Part shown: positions 1 through 4,962 of the stretch, in pieces
How the letters are laid out: the number at the start of each line of letters is the position of its first letter
How positions within the stretch are numbered: the stretch's first letter is position 1
NCBI GenBank assembly: GCA_903921135.1
Contig: CAIXOY010000048.1
Location: 1-7,583, forward strand
Source: an uncultured Gammaproteobacteria bacterium
Lineage (GTDB): Bacteria > Pseudomonadota > Gammaproteobacteria > Pseudomonadales > UBA5518
DNA: 7,583 nucleotides
Direction: 5' to 3'
The notes under the pieces: model-generated
Database searches by the model: none
Told to the model about the DNA's origin: nothing
The model's input: the letters and a program-made list of their open reading frames with translations, nothing else
Position numbers and translations under genes: made by a program

Positions 1-1835
1 ACTCTCACGGCCCATGAGCCATCGCCTATAGGCTCGCCCAGAGACACATAGAGATCCCGCAGGAAGCCCGGCGCGATGCCCGCCTCGGTCATCACATTGC
101 CCGCCTGGCTATGGTAATCGCGCTTCTCGGCCTTGAGATGCCGCACGCGTCCGGCGCCGTCACGCCTGACCGTGAATTCCCCGCGCTCAGCCGAGTAGTT
201 CGGCCCTTCGATGTGCCGTGTCCCGAGGAAAGCGAACTCATAGCTGCCGAGCGTGACCGTGTCACCGGCGCTCATCCTCACATCGCGCTCGTCGCTGTAG
301 ATGGTGGTGAGTCCGGCGCCTGCCAGACAGAAGGCAAAACCGATGTGCGCGACGACCATTCCCCAATAGGGGGCACCGAGTGAAGCCAGAGCACCGATAC
401 CGCCGCGCTCACGCAGACGCTGGCGCAGCCCCGCAAGCAATGTGGCAAGGATCCATGCCGCCAGCACCACCGTGAAGGCGGCGCCCGCGTGCCAGGCTCC
501 GCCGTACAAGAAGGGGAAGGCAAGCGCAAACACCGCGCACAGGACGGCCGGGCCCACCAGCACGGAGCGCAGCCCGGCCCCGGGGCTGTCCCGCCAGCGG
601 AGCAAGGGGCCGATACCCATCGCTACAGCAAGCAGGCTCATCAGAGGGACGAACATGAGGTTGAAATAGGGCGGCCCCACGGATATGCGCCCGAGATCCA
701 TCGCCGAAACGACCAGCGGCGCGAGCGTACCGAGGAGCACCGTGGCCATCGCCACCACCAGCAACACGTTGTTCGCGAGCAAGGCAGCCTCCCGGGAGAG
801 CCAGGAATATCCGGCAGGCCCGGAGGATTGCGGCGCGCGCAGGGCGAAGAGGGTCAGCGAACCCCCGACCACAACCGCCAGGAAAGCCAGCACGAAACTG
901 CCCCGCTCGGGATCCGTCGCGAAGGCGTGTACGGAGGTGAGAATCCCCGAGCGCACCAGAAAGGTACCGAGCAGGCTCAGTGAAAAGGTAAGGATCGCAA
1001 GCAAGACAGCCCAGCTGCGGAAAAGACCGCGCTTTTCCGTGACGGCGAGGGAGTGCAGCAAAGCGGTTCCCGCGAGCCACGGCATGAAGGAGGCGTTCTC
1101 GACCGGATCCCAGAACCACCAGCCACCCCAGCCGAGTTCGTAGTACGCCCACCAACTGCCCAGCGTGATACCGACGCTGAGAAAGAGCCACGCGGCGGTA
1201 GTCCAAGGCCGGCTCCAGCGCGCCCAGGCCGTATCGAGCCTGCCGCTCCACAACGCGGCGAGCGCGAAGGCAAACGCCACAGAGAATCCAACATAACCGA
1301 GGTAAAGCATCGGCGGGTGCATCACCAGACCGATGTCCTGGAGCAGCGGATTGAGGTCTTTGCCCTCCTCCGGAACATTCGGGAAACTGCGCAGGAAGGG
1401 GTTGGAGGTGAGCAGCACGAACAGGTGGAAGCCGATGGCGATCATGCCCATCACCGACAGGACCCGCGCACGCATCTCCCTGGGGAGATCCGATCCTATG
1501 AGAGCAACGGCAGCGCTCCACCCCGCAAGGATCGTGAGCCAGAGCAGCATTGACCCTTCATGATTGCCCCATACCGCACTGAATTTGTACCAGGGAGGAA
1601 GCAGCGTATTCGAGTTGGTGGCGACCAGGCGGACCGAGAAGTCGTCGACCATGAAGGCATATGCAAGACAGCCAAAGGCAAGCAATACGAACAGGAACTG
1701 CCCACACGCCAGAGGCACGGCCGCGGCCGCCCAGTCGCGGATGCCGCGCACCACCCCTACAAGCGGAAGGAACGCCTGCGCGAGCGCGAGGCCGAAGGCA
1801 AGTATCAGCGCGAAATGGCCGAGTTCAACGACCAC
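1..1835 (-). CDS. ccmF: CcmF, cytochrome c heme lyase subunit (3' end missing)
   Basis: Polytopic inner-membrane protein that receives heme from holo-CcmE and, with CcmH/CcmI, ligates it to the CxxCH cysteines of apocytochrome c in the periplasm. The frame is open for 611 codons to the left window edge; the family usually has about 640 to 660, so only the C-terminal tail is missing. The WWD heme-binding motif (WGGWWFWD) lies at residues 236-243. Histidines fall at 92 (NHEGS), 173 (MHPP), 261 and 303, with another at 497. The 173/261/303 numbering equals the known E. coli CcmF heme-ligand numbering, and H497 probably corresponds to E. coli H491. This supports the GTG start at 1835 (M-V-V-E-L-G-H-F, like family N-termini). 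A GGAGGT sits 7 nt upstream of that GTG. The gene overlaps the end of ccmE by 11 bp in another frame, so translational coupling is likely. A GTG at 1844 is the alternative start. Confidence 0.96.
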   Translation of the reverse strand, partial: MVVELGHFALILAFGLALAQAFLPLVGVVRGIRDWAAAAVPLACGQFLFVLLAFGCLAYAFMVDDFSVRLVATNSNTLLPPWYKFSAVWGNHEGSMLLWLTILAGWSAAVALIGSDLPREMRARVLSVMGMIAIGFHLFVLLTSNPFLRSFPNVPEEGKDLNPLLQDIGLVMHPPMLYLGYVGFSVAFAFALAALWSGRLDTAWARWSRPWTTAAWLFLSVGITLGSWWAYYELGWGGWWFWDPVENASFMPWLAGTALLHSLAVTEKRGLFRSWAVLLAILTFSLSLLGTFLVRSGILTSVHAFATDPERGSFVLAFLAVVVGGSLTLFALRAPQSSGPAGYSWLSREAALLANNVLLVVAMATVLLGTLAPLVVSAMDLGRISVGPPYFNLMFVPLMSLLAVAMGIGPLLRWRDSPGAGLRSVLVGPAVLCAVFALAFPFLYGGAWHAGAAFTVVLAAWILATLLAGLRQRLRERGGIGALASLGAPYWGMVVAHIGFAFCLAGAGLTTIYSDERDVRMSAGDTVTLGSYEFAFLGTRHIEGPNYSAERGEFTVRRDGAGRVRHLKAEKRDYHSQAGNVMTEAGIAPGFLRDLYVSLGEPIGDGSWAVR

Positions 1836-2292
1836 CGGGAGCACCTCCGCCCATCGCAACGCCCGGTGACTCTCCCCTCTTCAAGGCATCGTGCACTTCC
1901 GGCGGCATGTAATTCTCGTCGTGCTTGGCGAGCACCTGCGCTGCCTTGAAGCGACCGCCGGGAAGAAGCTCACCCACCGCGACCACGCCTTTGCCCTCTG
2001 AAAACAGATCGGGAAGTATCCCGCGGAAATCCACCGGCAATTCGGCCTTGTTGTCCGTGACCCGGAACTCAAGATCGAGGCCGGATGCGGCGCGTTTGAT
2101 GCTGCCCGGCACCACCAGCCCGCCGACGCGTATTGTCTTTCCCTGCGGAGCTTCGCCGGCCTGTATCTGCGCCGGCGCATAGAAGAAGTTCATGTTCTCG
2201 CTGAGCGCACTGAAGATCAGCGCGGCCGCGGCACTCGCTCCAACCACGATGAAGGTCACGATCAAAAGGCGCTGGCGGCGGACGGGGTGCAT
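1825..2292 (-). CDS. ccmE: CcmE, periplasmic heme chaperone
   Basis: Membrane-anchored chaperone that binds heme covalently through a histidine in the periplasm and carries it from the CcmABCD complex to CcmF. The protein has 155 residues, a short basic N-terminus (MHPVRRQR), one membrane anchor at about residues 9-29, and then the OB-fold beta-barrel domain. The hallmark motif HDENYMPPEV begins at H124, the covalent heme attachment histidine, with Y128 as the conserved tyrosine heme ligand. The tail is Gly-rich and probably flexible. I chose the ATG at 2292: it gives the usual MxPxRRxRL start and has GGAGG 10 nt upstream. A TTG at 2301 is in frame but sits 1 nt from that ribosome binding site. 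The gene starts 5 bp after the ccmD stop, and its 3' end overlaps ccmF. Confidence 0.97.
   Translation of the reverse strand: MHPVRRQRLLIVTFIVVGASAAAALIFSALSENMNFFYAPAQIQAGEAPQGKTIRVGGLVVPGSIKRAASGLDLEFRVTDNKAELPVDFRGILPDLFSEGKGVVAVGELLPGGRFKAAQVLAKHDENYMPPEVHDALKRGESPGVAMGGGAPGGR
1843..1848 (-). promoter_or_regulatory. Ribosome binding site that fixes the ccmF GTG start
   Basis: The sequence GGAGGT on the minus strand lies inside the last codons of ccmE, 7 nt before the GTG at 1835. It overlaps the alternative GTG at 1844, so it cannot serve that one. A consensus site with ideal spacing is the main reason to prefer 1835 despite the non-ATG codon. Confidence 0.75.
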
Positions 2293-2297
2293 GTGAT

Positions 2298-2498
2298 TCA
2301 AGCCTCCGGTACATCGGATGATCGGGCATTCACCAGGCGCTTGCGGACACGCTGCAGCACATCGCGGCTACGCGCACGGGAGCCGGCAGCAAGTCCGAGG
2401 ATGACTACGAACACGATGGCATAGGCCGACCACACGAAAGCGCCGTGCCCGGCCATGTGGATCAAATCTGCGAGCGAACCGAAATACATCCCGGGCAT
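2298..2498 (-). CDS. ccmD: CcmD, small heme exporter subunit
   Basis: Small single-span membrane protein of 66 residues (E. coli CcmD has 69). In the family it is needed for release of holo-CcmE from the CcmABC complex. The N-terminal part MYFGSLADLIHMAGHGAFVW is typical of CcmD. A hydrophobic segment follows at about residues 20-38, and then a basic cytoplasmic tail (RARSRDVLQRVRKR), giving N-out/C-in topology. The ATG at 2498 is preceded by GGAGG with 9 nt spacing; the in-frame ATG at 2489 is a less likely start. It begins 5 bp after the ccmC stop and ends 5 bp before ccmE. Assignment rests on size, topology, the N-terminal motif and position between ccmC and ccmE. Confidence 0.93.
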   Translation of the reverse strand: MPGMYFGSLADLIHMAGHGAFVWSAYAIVFVVILGLAAGSRARSRDVLQRVRKRLVNARSSDVPEA

Positions 2499-2512
2499 GA
2501 GATTCAGCCTCC
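2303..2512 (-). repeat. Near-duplicate gene-junction cassette (ccmC/ccmD and ccmD/ccmE)
   Basis: The two translation-initiation junctions are almost the same sequence. At the ccmD start (about 2514 to 2495), CCGGAGGCT is followed by GAATCTCATGC. At the ccmE start (about 2309 to 2289), CCGGAGGCT is followed by TGAATCACATGC. They differ by one inserted T and one A/T substitution across about 20 bp. Each contains a GGAGG (2508-2512 and 2303-2307), the stop codon of the upstream gene and the next ATG. The span given runs between the two GGAGG copies. Confidence 0.7.
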
Positions 2513-3274
2513 GGGCTCGGCAGATGGTGTGCGTCCGATGGCCACGTCCTCGACCCACCGCGATTTCTGTTCTCTCTCGAGGACTTCGGCTCGCATCCGC
2601 ATGAGCAGAAGCACCACATACAGGACGTAGAACCCGAGGATCGTGACGATCAGCGGGTGGAACATGTCGGGATGCATGGACGGGGCGCGGGTGAGCTTGA
2701 TGGTGGCCGGTTGGTGAAGGCTGTACCACCAGTCCACCGACTTGTAGATGATCGGGATATTGACGGTTCCCACCAGCGAAAGCACAGCACAGGCTCGCGC
2801 TGCGGTTTCGCGGTTTTCGAAGGCCTCGTAGAGCGCCAGTACGCCCAGATACAGGAACAGCAGGACCAGCATCGAGGTGATACGGGCATCCCACACCCAC
2901 CAGGTACCCCAGGTGGGCTTGCCCCAGATGGATCCCGTGACCAGCGCGCAGAAGGTCATGGCTGCACCCACACCCGCGCCGGCCCTCAGGGCGACATCGG
3001 CAATCTTGATCTTCCAGACCAGGCTGACAACACCTGCCGCGGCCATGGCGTAGTAGCCGGCGAGCGAGACAAAGGCGGCCGGAACGTGGATGTAAATGAT
3101 CCTGAAACTGTTCCCCTGGACGGCGTCAGGCGGGGCGTAGGCCAGCCCCCAGACGCAACCCCACACGAGCATGCCTGCAGCCAGCACCGCGAGCCACGGC
3201 AACCACTGGCTGCTGATCCGGTAGAACCAGCGGGGAGATCCAAGCTTGTGGAGAAACGACCACACGACGCGCAT
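2504..3274 (-). CDS. ccmC: CcmC, heme-handling membrane protein (heme delivery to CcmE)
   Basis: Integral membrane protein of 256 residues that positions heme at the periplasmic face and presents it to CcmE. The WWD signature WGTWWVWD is at residues 122-129. The two axial heme-ligand histidines are H63 (YIHVPAAF) and H187 (SLHQPAT). Both are offset by +3 from E. coli H60 and H184, so the spacing is conserved. About six membrane spans are visible. The ATG at 3274 gives the family-like N-terminus FLHKLGSPRWFY; the ribosome binding site is modest (AAGG, about 5 nt away). Unlike its neighbours, ccmC does not overlap the preceding gene: a 247-bp gap with its own regulatory signals separates it from ccmB. 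ccmCDEF may therefore be transcribed partly independently of ccmAB. Confidence 0.97.
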   Translation of the reverse strand: MRVVWSFLHKLGSPRWFYRISSQWLPWLAVLAAGMLVWGCVWGLAYAPPDAVQGNSFRIIYIHVPAAFVSLAGYYAMAAAGVVSLVWKIKIADVALRAGAGVGAAMTFCALVTGSIWGKPTWGTWWVWDARITSMLVLLFLYLGVLALYEAFENRETAARACAVLSLVGTVNIPIIYKSVDWWYSLHQPATIKLTRAPSMHPDMFHPLIVTILGFYVLYVVLLLMRMRAEVLEREQKSRWVEDVAIGRTPSAEPGG

Positions 3275-3302
3275 GCCACCTTGGTCAGGAAACTGCCGGA
3301 CG

Positions 3303-3318
3303 CCGGGGCTGGCCCCGG
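3303..3318 (-). promoter_or_regulatory. Hairpin in the ccmC leader
   Basis: CCGGGG and CCCCGG form a 6-bp perfect stem with a 4-nt loop. It is embedded between two direct copies of CGGCGTCCGG on the minus strand and ends about 28 nt before the ccmC ATG. There is no U-tract, so it is not an intrinsic terminator. It could affect RNA stability or translation of ccmC; no function is shown. Confidence 0.4.
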
Positions 3319-3326
3319 ACGCCGCG

Positions 3327-3354
3327 AGTATATCCGATCACCCTGCGCGGATAT
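3327..3354 (-). promoter_or_regulatory. Candidate ccmC promoter -10 with overlapping inverted repeat
   Basis: The minus strand reads TATACT at 3332-3327 (5 of 6 to the sigma-70 -10 consensus). A poor GTGATA lies 19 nt upstream as a possible -35. An inverted repeat ATATCCG / CGGATAT (3330-3336 and 3348-3354, 11-bp spacer) overlaps this -10, as an operator might. The predicted start would be near 3320, giving a leader of about 46 nt and placing the FNR box near -86. This is weak evidence overall. Confidence 0.35.
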
Positions 3355-3399
3355 CACTTCCTCTGAGCCATCTGCAGACACTGATTGCAGCATCAGGAT

Positions 3400-3413
3400 T
3401 TGATCCCGATCAA
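3400..3413. promoter_or_regulatory. FNR/Anr-type binding site
   Basis: TTGATCCCGATCAA matches the full FNR/Anr consensus TTGAT-N4-ATCAA with no mismatch, and its half-sites are symmetric. FNR-family regulators control ccm and anaerobic respiration genes in several proteobacteria. On the plus strand, the usual activating distance of 41.5 bp from the centre (3406.5) places a start at 3448, with CAGACT at the -10 position. On the minus strand the same distance gives only CTGCAG as a -10. The symmetric site therefore fits plus-strand activation better, although a distant effect on ccmC remains possible. Confidence 0.7.
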
Positions 3414-3472
3414 GGCGGCTCGCGCGGCACGGGGGCAGACTGCGATGGTGCACCCGGCAACCCCGGATGCAC
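3410..3472 (-). CDS. Possible 20-codon leader peptide (doubtful)
   Basis: AAGGAGGAG (3489-3481) is followed after 8 nt by a GTG at 3472 and 20 sense codons ending in TGA at 3412-3410, inside the FNR box. The predicted peptide is Pro-rich (MHPGLPGAPS at its start) and resembles nothing I know. The GTG itself lies in the 10-bp stem at 3448-3472. The ribosome binding site is stronger than that of ccmC, which is the only reason to list it. The same bases can be read as the anti-Shine-Dalgarno segment of a plus-strand RNA. Confidence 0.15.
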   Translation of the reverse strand: MHPGLPGAPSQSAPVPREPP

Positions 3473-3523
3473 GTCGACTTCTCCTCCTTACGCTTGTCCC
3501 GGCCTTGCGCCGGGATCTTTTTT
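3448..3523 (+). ncRNA. Candidate FNR-activated small RNA antisense to the ccmB-ccmC spacer
   Basis: The predicted transcript starts 41.5 bp from the FNR box centre and has three parts. First is a 5' stem-loop at 3448-3472 (GTGCA/TGCAC plus CCGG/CCGG, one C-A mismatch, 5-nt loop). Next is a single-stranded stretch containing CTCCTCCTT (3481-3489), complementary to Shine-Dalgarno sequences. Last is an intrinsic terminator with a 7-bp stem and six U residues (3497-3523). Known oxygen-responsive RNAs under FNR-type control (FnrS in E. coli, PhrS in Pseudomonas, AniS in Neisseria) set a precedent for the control. No homology to them is claimed. The RNA would be fully complementary to any ccmB-ccmC read-through mRNA. 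The -10 (CAGACT) is only 3 of 6, so the promoter is the weakest part. Confidence 0.4.
3497..3523 (+). terminator. Rho-independent terminator on the plus strand
   Basis: TCCCGGC (3497-3503) and GCCGGGA (3509-3515) form a perfect 7-bp stem with a 5-nt loop, followed by TC and six T residues (3518-3523). The T-run lies on the plus strand only. Read on the minus strand, the hairpin after ccmB is followed by CAAGCG, with no U-tract. No annotated plus-strand gene lies upstream, so the terminator serves either an unannotated small RNA or protects ccmB/ccmA from antisense transcription. Confidence 0.7.
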
Positions 3524-4205
3524 ACCCGTCCAGATTGATCCGCAACGCCGCTGCCGCAGCCAGCGGCGCGAGCGTGAGGGACAGCAGCGCGAAGCCCGCC
3601 AGCACGGCAAACTCGGACTGCCAGGGCAAGCCATGCGCGGCAGCATCGACGGCGGCACTGCCGAACACGAGTACCGGCACATACAACGGCAGGACAAGCA
3701 GGCTGAGCAGAAGCCCTCCCTTGCGAAGCCCTACTGTCAGCGCCGCACCGATTCCGCCCACGAGGCTCAGCGTGACCGTACCCGCGAGCATCGAGAACAG
3801 CAAAGCCCACATGGCGGTCGAAGGGAGGTAAAGGAGCCCCGCAAACAGCGGCGAGGCGATCGCGATGGGCAGTCCGCTGACGAGCCAGTGCACGCCCATT
3901 TTGGCGAGCGCGGTGGCGTAGAGCGGCGCGGGACTGCGCGCGATCTGTTCGAGCGAGCCGTCATCGAAATCGCTGCGAAAGAGCATATCAGTGGACAAAA
4001 GCGAAGCGAGCAAGGCGGCAACCCAGACCACGCCGGGCGCAATGCCGGAGAGATCCTCCGGGGCAGGTCCGACACCCAGGGGAAAGAGCGCAACCACGAT
4101 CAGCAGGAACAGCAAGGGATTCGCCGCCTCGGCGCGACGACGGTAAGCAATGAGAATGTCTCGCCGAGCGATCTCGAACCAGGCCGGCCCAACACCCATA
4201 CTCAT
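3522..4205 (-). CDS. ccmB: CcmB, ABC transporter permease of the heme-release complex
   Basis: Hydrophobic subunit that pairs with the ATPase CcmA. In the family, the CcmAB ATPase drives release of holo-CcmE from CcmC and CcmD rather than simple heme export. It has 227 residues (family about 220) and around six membrane spans. The characteristic segments are ARRDILIAYRRRAEAANPL near the N-terminus, the conserved cytoplasmic stretch FRSDFDDGSLEQ at about residues 76-87, and the Gly-rich LVGGIGAALTVGLRKGGLL. The ATG at 4205 overlaps the ccmA stop as ATGA, implying coupling. An ATG two codons later (4199) has better spacing from GAAGGG and could be the real start. The TAA stop lies at the end of the T-run of the plus-strand terminator. 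Confidence 0.96.
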   Translation of the reverse strand: MSMGVGPAWFEIARRDILIAYRRRAEAANPLLFLLIVVALFPLGVGPAPEDLSGIAPGVVWVAALLASLLSTDMLFRSDFDDGSLEQIARSPAPLYATALAKMGVHWLVSGLPIAIASPLFAGLLYLPSTAMWALLFSMLAGTVTLSLVGGIGAALTVGLRKGGLLLSLLVLPLYVPVLVFGSAAVDAAAHGLPWQSEFAVLAGFALLSLTLAPLAAAAALRINLDG

Positions 4206-4849
4206 GACCCTTCACACGCTGTGAGGGAAAGTTGCCGGAAGGCACGCAGGAGCGAGAGACGGTGGTGTGTGGTGAGCAATACGGCACCGCCCTGTCCCGC
4301 GTGCGCCGCGACGAGGGATTCGACCTGCGCCACGCCATCGAGGTCGATGGCCGTGAAAGGTTCGTCGAGGATCCACAAGCTTGCGGGGCTCAGGAGAAGC
4401 CGCGCCAGGGCGACTCTTCTGCGCTGTCCCGCTGACAATTGCTGCGCCGGGGCATCGAGATGCTGTCCCAGACCGACCGCCTGAAGCGCACCCACTATGC
4501 CGATGTCCCGCGTGCGACCCCACAGACCGGCGTGCCAGCGAAGATTCTCGACAGGCGTGAGGCCGGGCTTCACGGCGGCATCGTGGCCGAGGTAGAGCGT
4601 CTCGCGCAGGAACTCCCAGCTGGCCCCGGGCAACGAAGCACCCTTCCAGGACATCGCACCCGTGACGCGCGTGCTGAGCCCCGCCACGGCACGCAGCAGC
4701 GTGGTCTTGCCCGCACCATTGGGCCCGAGGACCTGAACGACATCGCCGGGTCCCAGGCTGAACGACAAGCCCTCGAAGAGAACCCGCTCTTCACGCTCGC
4801 AACGCAAGCCACGCGCCTCGAAGAGCGGCACCGATGGAGCCTCTGGCAT
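4202..4849 (-). CDS. ccmA: CcmA, ATP-binding subunit of the heme-release complex
   Basis: Cytoplasmic ABC ATPase of 215 residues (family about 205-215) that powers CcmB. Motifs in order: Walker A GPNGAGKT at 42-49; the CcmA-typical LYLGHDAAVKPGLTPVENLRWH after the Q-loop region at about 85-106; ABC signature LSAGQRRR at 138-145; Walker B LWILDEP at 158-164; D-loop region AIDLDG; H-loop histidine in TTHH at 195. All catalytic elements are intact. The ATG at 4849 has only a weak AGGA about 10 nt upstream. It is the first gene of the ccm run and is transcribed away from the fliK-type gene, with a consensus TATAAT at 4932-4927 giving a leader of about 70 nt. Confidence 0.97.
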   Translation of the reverse strand: MPEAPSVPLFEARGLRCEREERVLFEGLSFSLGPGDVVQVLGPNGAGKTTLLRAVAGLSTRVTGAMSWKGASLPGASWEFLRETLYLGHDAAVKPGLTPVENLRWHAGLWGRTRDIGIVGALQAVGLGQHLDAPAQQLSAGQRRRVALARLLLSPASLWILDEPFTAIDLDGVAQVESLVAAHAGQGGAVLLTTHHRLSLLRAFRQLSLTACEGS

Positions 4850-4904
4850 GTCTTGGCAATCCTGCAGTTGGCGAACGCGCTCAAGCCCACGCGCTCGTGG
4901 CCGC

Positions 4905-4910
4905 TATAAT
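4905..4910 (+). promoter_or_regulatory. Sigma-70 type -10 box for the fliK-type gene
   Basis: This is a perfect TATAAT reading rightward, with a predicted start near 4917. No good -35 is visible at 17 bp (CAAGCC). The predicted start lies within the ATG at 4915, so an mRNA from here would use the ATG at 4963 with a leader of about 46 nt. No flagellar sigma-28 or sigma-54 consensus is evident. Confidence 0.5.
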
Positions 4911-4926
4911 CGCGATGGACCTTCTG

Positions 4927-4932
4927 ATTATA
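4927..4932 (-). promoter_or_regulatory. Sigma-70 type -10 box for the ccmA operon
   Basis: This is a perfect TATAAT reading leftward (4932 to 4927), with a predicted start near 4920. TTGCCT (4957-4952) at 19-bp spacing is a 4-of-6 -35 candidate. It faces the rightward box at 4905-4910, so both promoters occupy the same DNA and can hardly be used at once. Confidence 0.5.
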
Positions 4933-4962
4933 GGTGAAGCCCTCCGGCGGCAGGCAACGAGC

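Larger units (their letters stand above)
3275..3521. other. Non-coding gap between ccmB and ccmC with regulatory structures
   Basis: This is the only substantial gap inside the ccm cluster. No frame here resembles a Ccm protein. Reading on the minus strand from ccmB it contains: a hairpin whose U-tract lies on the plus-strand side (3497-3523); a strong AAGGAGGAG followed by a 20-codon frame (3410-3472); a second stem-loop (3448-3472); a perfect FNR/Anr box (3400-3413); a 7-bp inverted repeat overlapping a TATACT hexamer (3327-3354); and a short GC-rich hairpin (3303-3318) just before ccmC. Each is described separately. Confidence 0.85.
4904..4933. repeat. Perfect 8-bp inverted repeat between ccmA and the fliK-type gene
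   Basis: CTATAATC at 4904-4911 and its exact reverse complement GATTATAG at 4926-4933 are separated by 14 bp. Each arm contains a consensus -10 hexamer. The repeat may be an operator, a symmetric pair of promoters, or both. Confidence 0.75.

Noticed and set aside
409..1521. 370-codon minus-strand frame rich in Arg and Ala
   Set aside because: It lies in an alternative frame of ccmF, which is the frame with the WWD motif and heme-ligand histidines. Its composition is typical of out-of-frame reading of GC-rich DNA.
1836..1844. GTG at 1844 as the ccmF start
   Set aside because: It overlaps the GGAGGT that would have to serve it, and would shift the histidines off the matching family numbering.
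2293..2301. TTG at 2301 as the ccmE start
   Set aside because: It is only 1 nt from the GGAGG and overlaps the ccmD stop. The ATG at 2292 has workable spacing and gives the usual CcmE N-terminus.
2657..3403. 248-codon plus-strand frame opposite ccmC
   Set aside because: It is antisense to ccmC, whose motifs are complete; no family resemblance and no convincing start signal.
3447..3454. GGTGCACC palindrome as a separate operator
   Set aside because: It is too short to stand alone and is part of the stem-loop at 3448-3472.
2986..3810. 274-codon minus-strand frame bridging ccmB and ccmC
   Set aside because: It overlaps both genes in another frame and joins across the regulatory gap only because GC-rich DNA has few stops. 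It shows no membrane or Ccm features.
3246..4484. 412-codon plus-strand frame opposite ccmC, ccmB and ccmA
   Set aside because: It is antisense to well-supported genes, Arg/Gln/Gly-rich, without recognisable domains, and would read straight through the intrinsic terminator at 3497-3523.
4915..4962. Upstream ATG at 4915 as the start of the fliK-type gene
   Set aside because: There is no ribosome binding site, and it coincides with the predicted transcription start from the TATAAT at 4905-4910. The ATG at 4963 has AGG 8 nt upstream.
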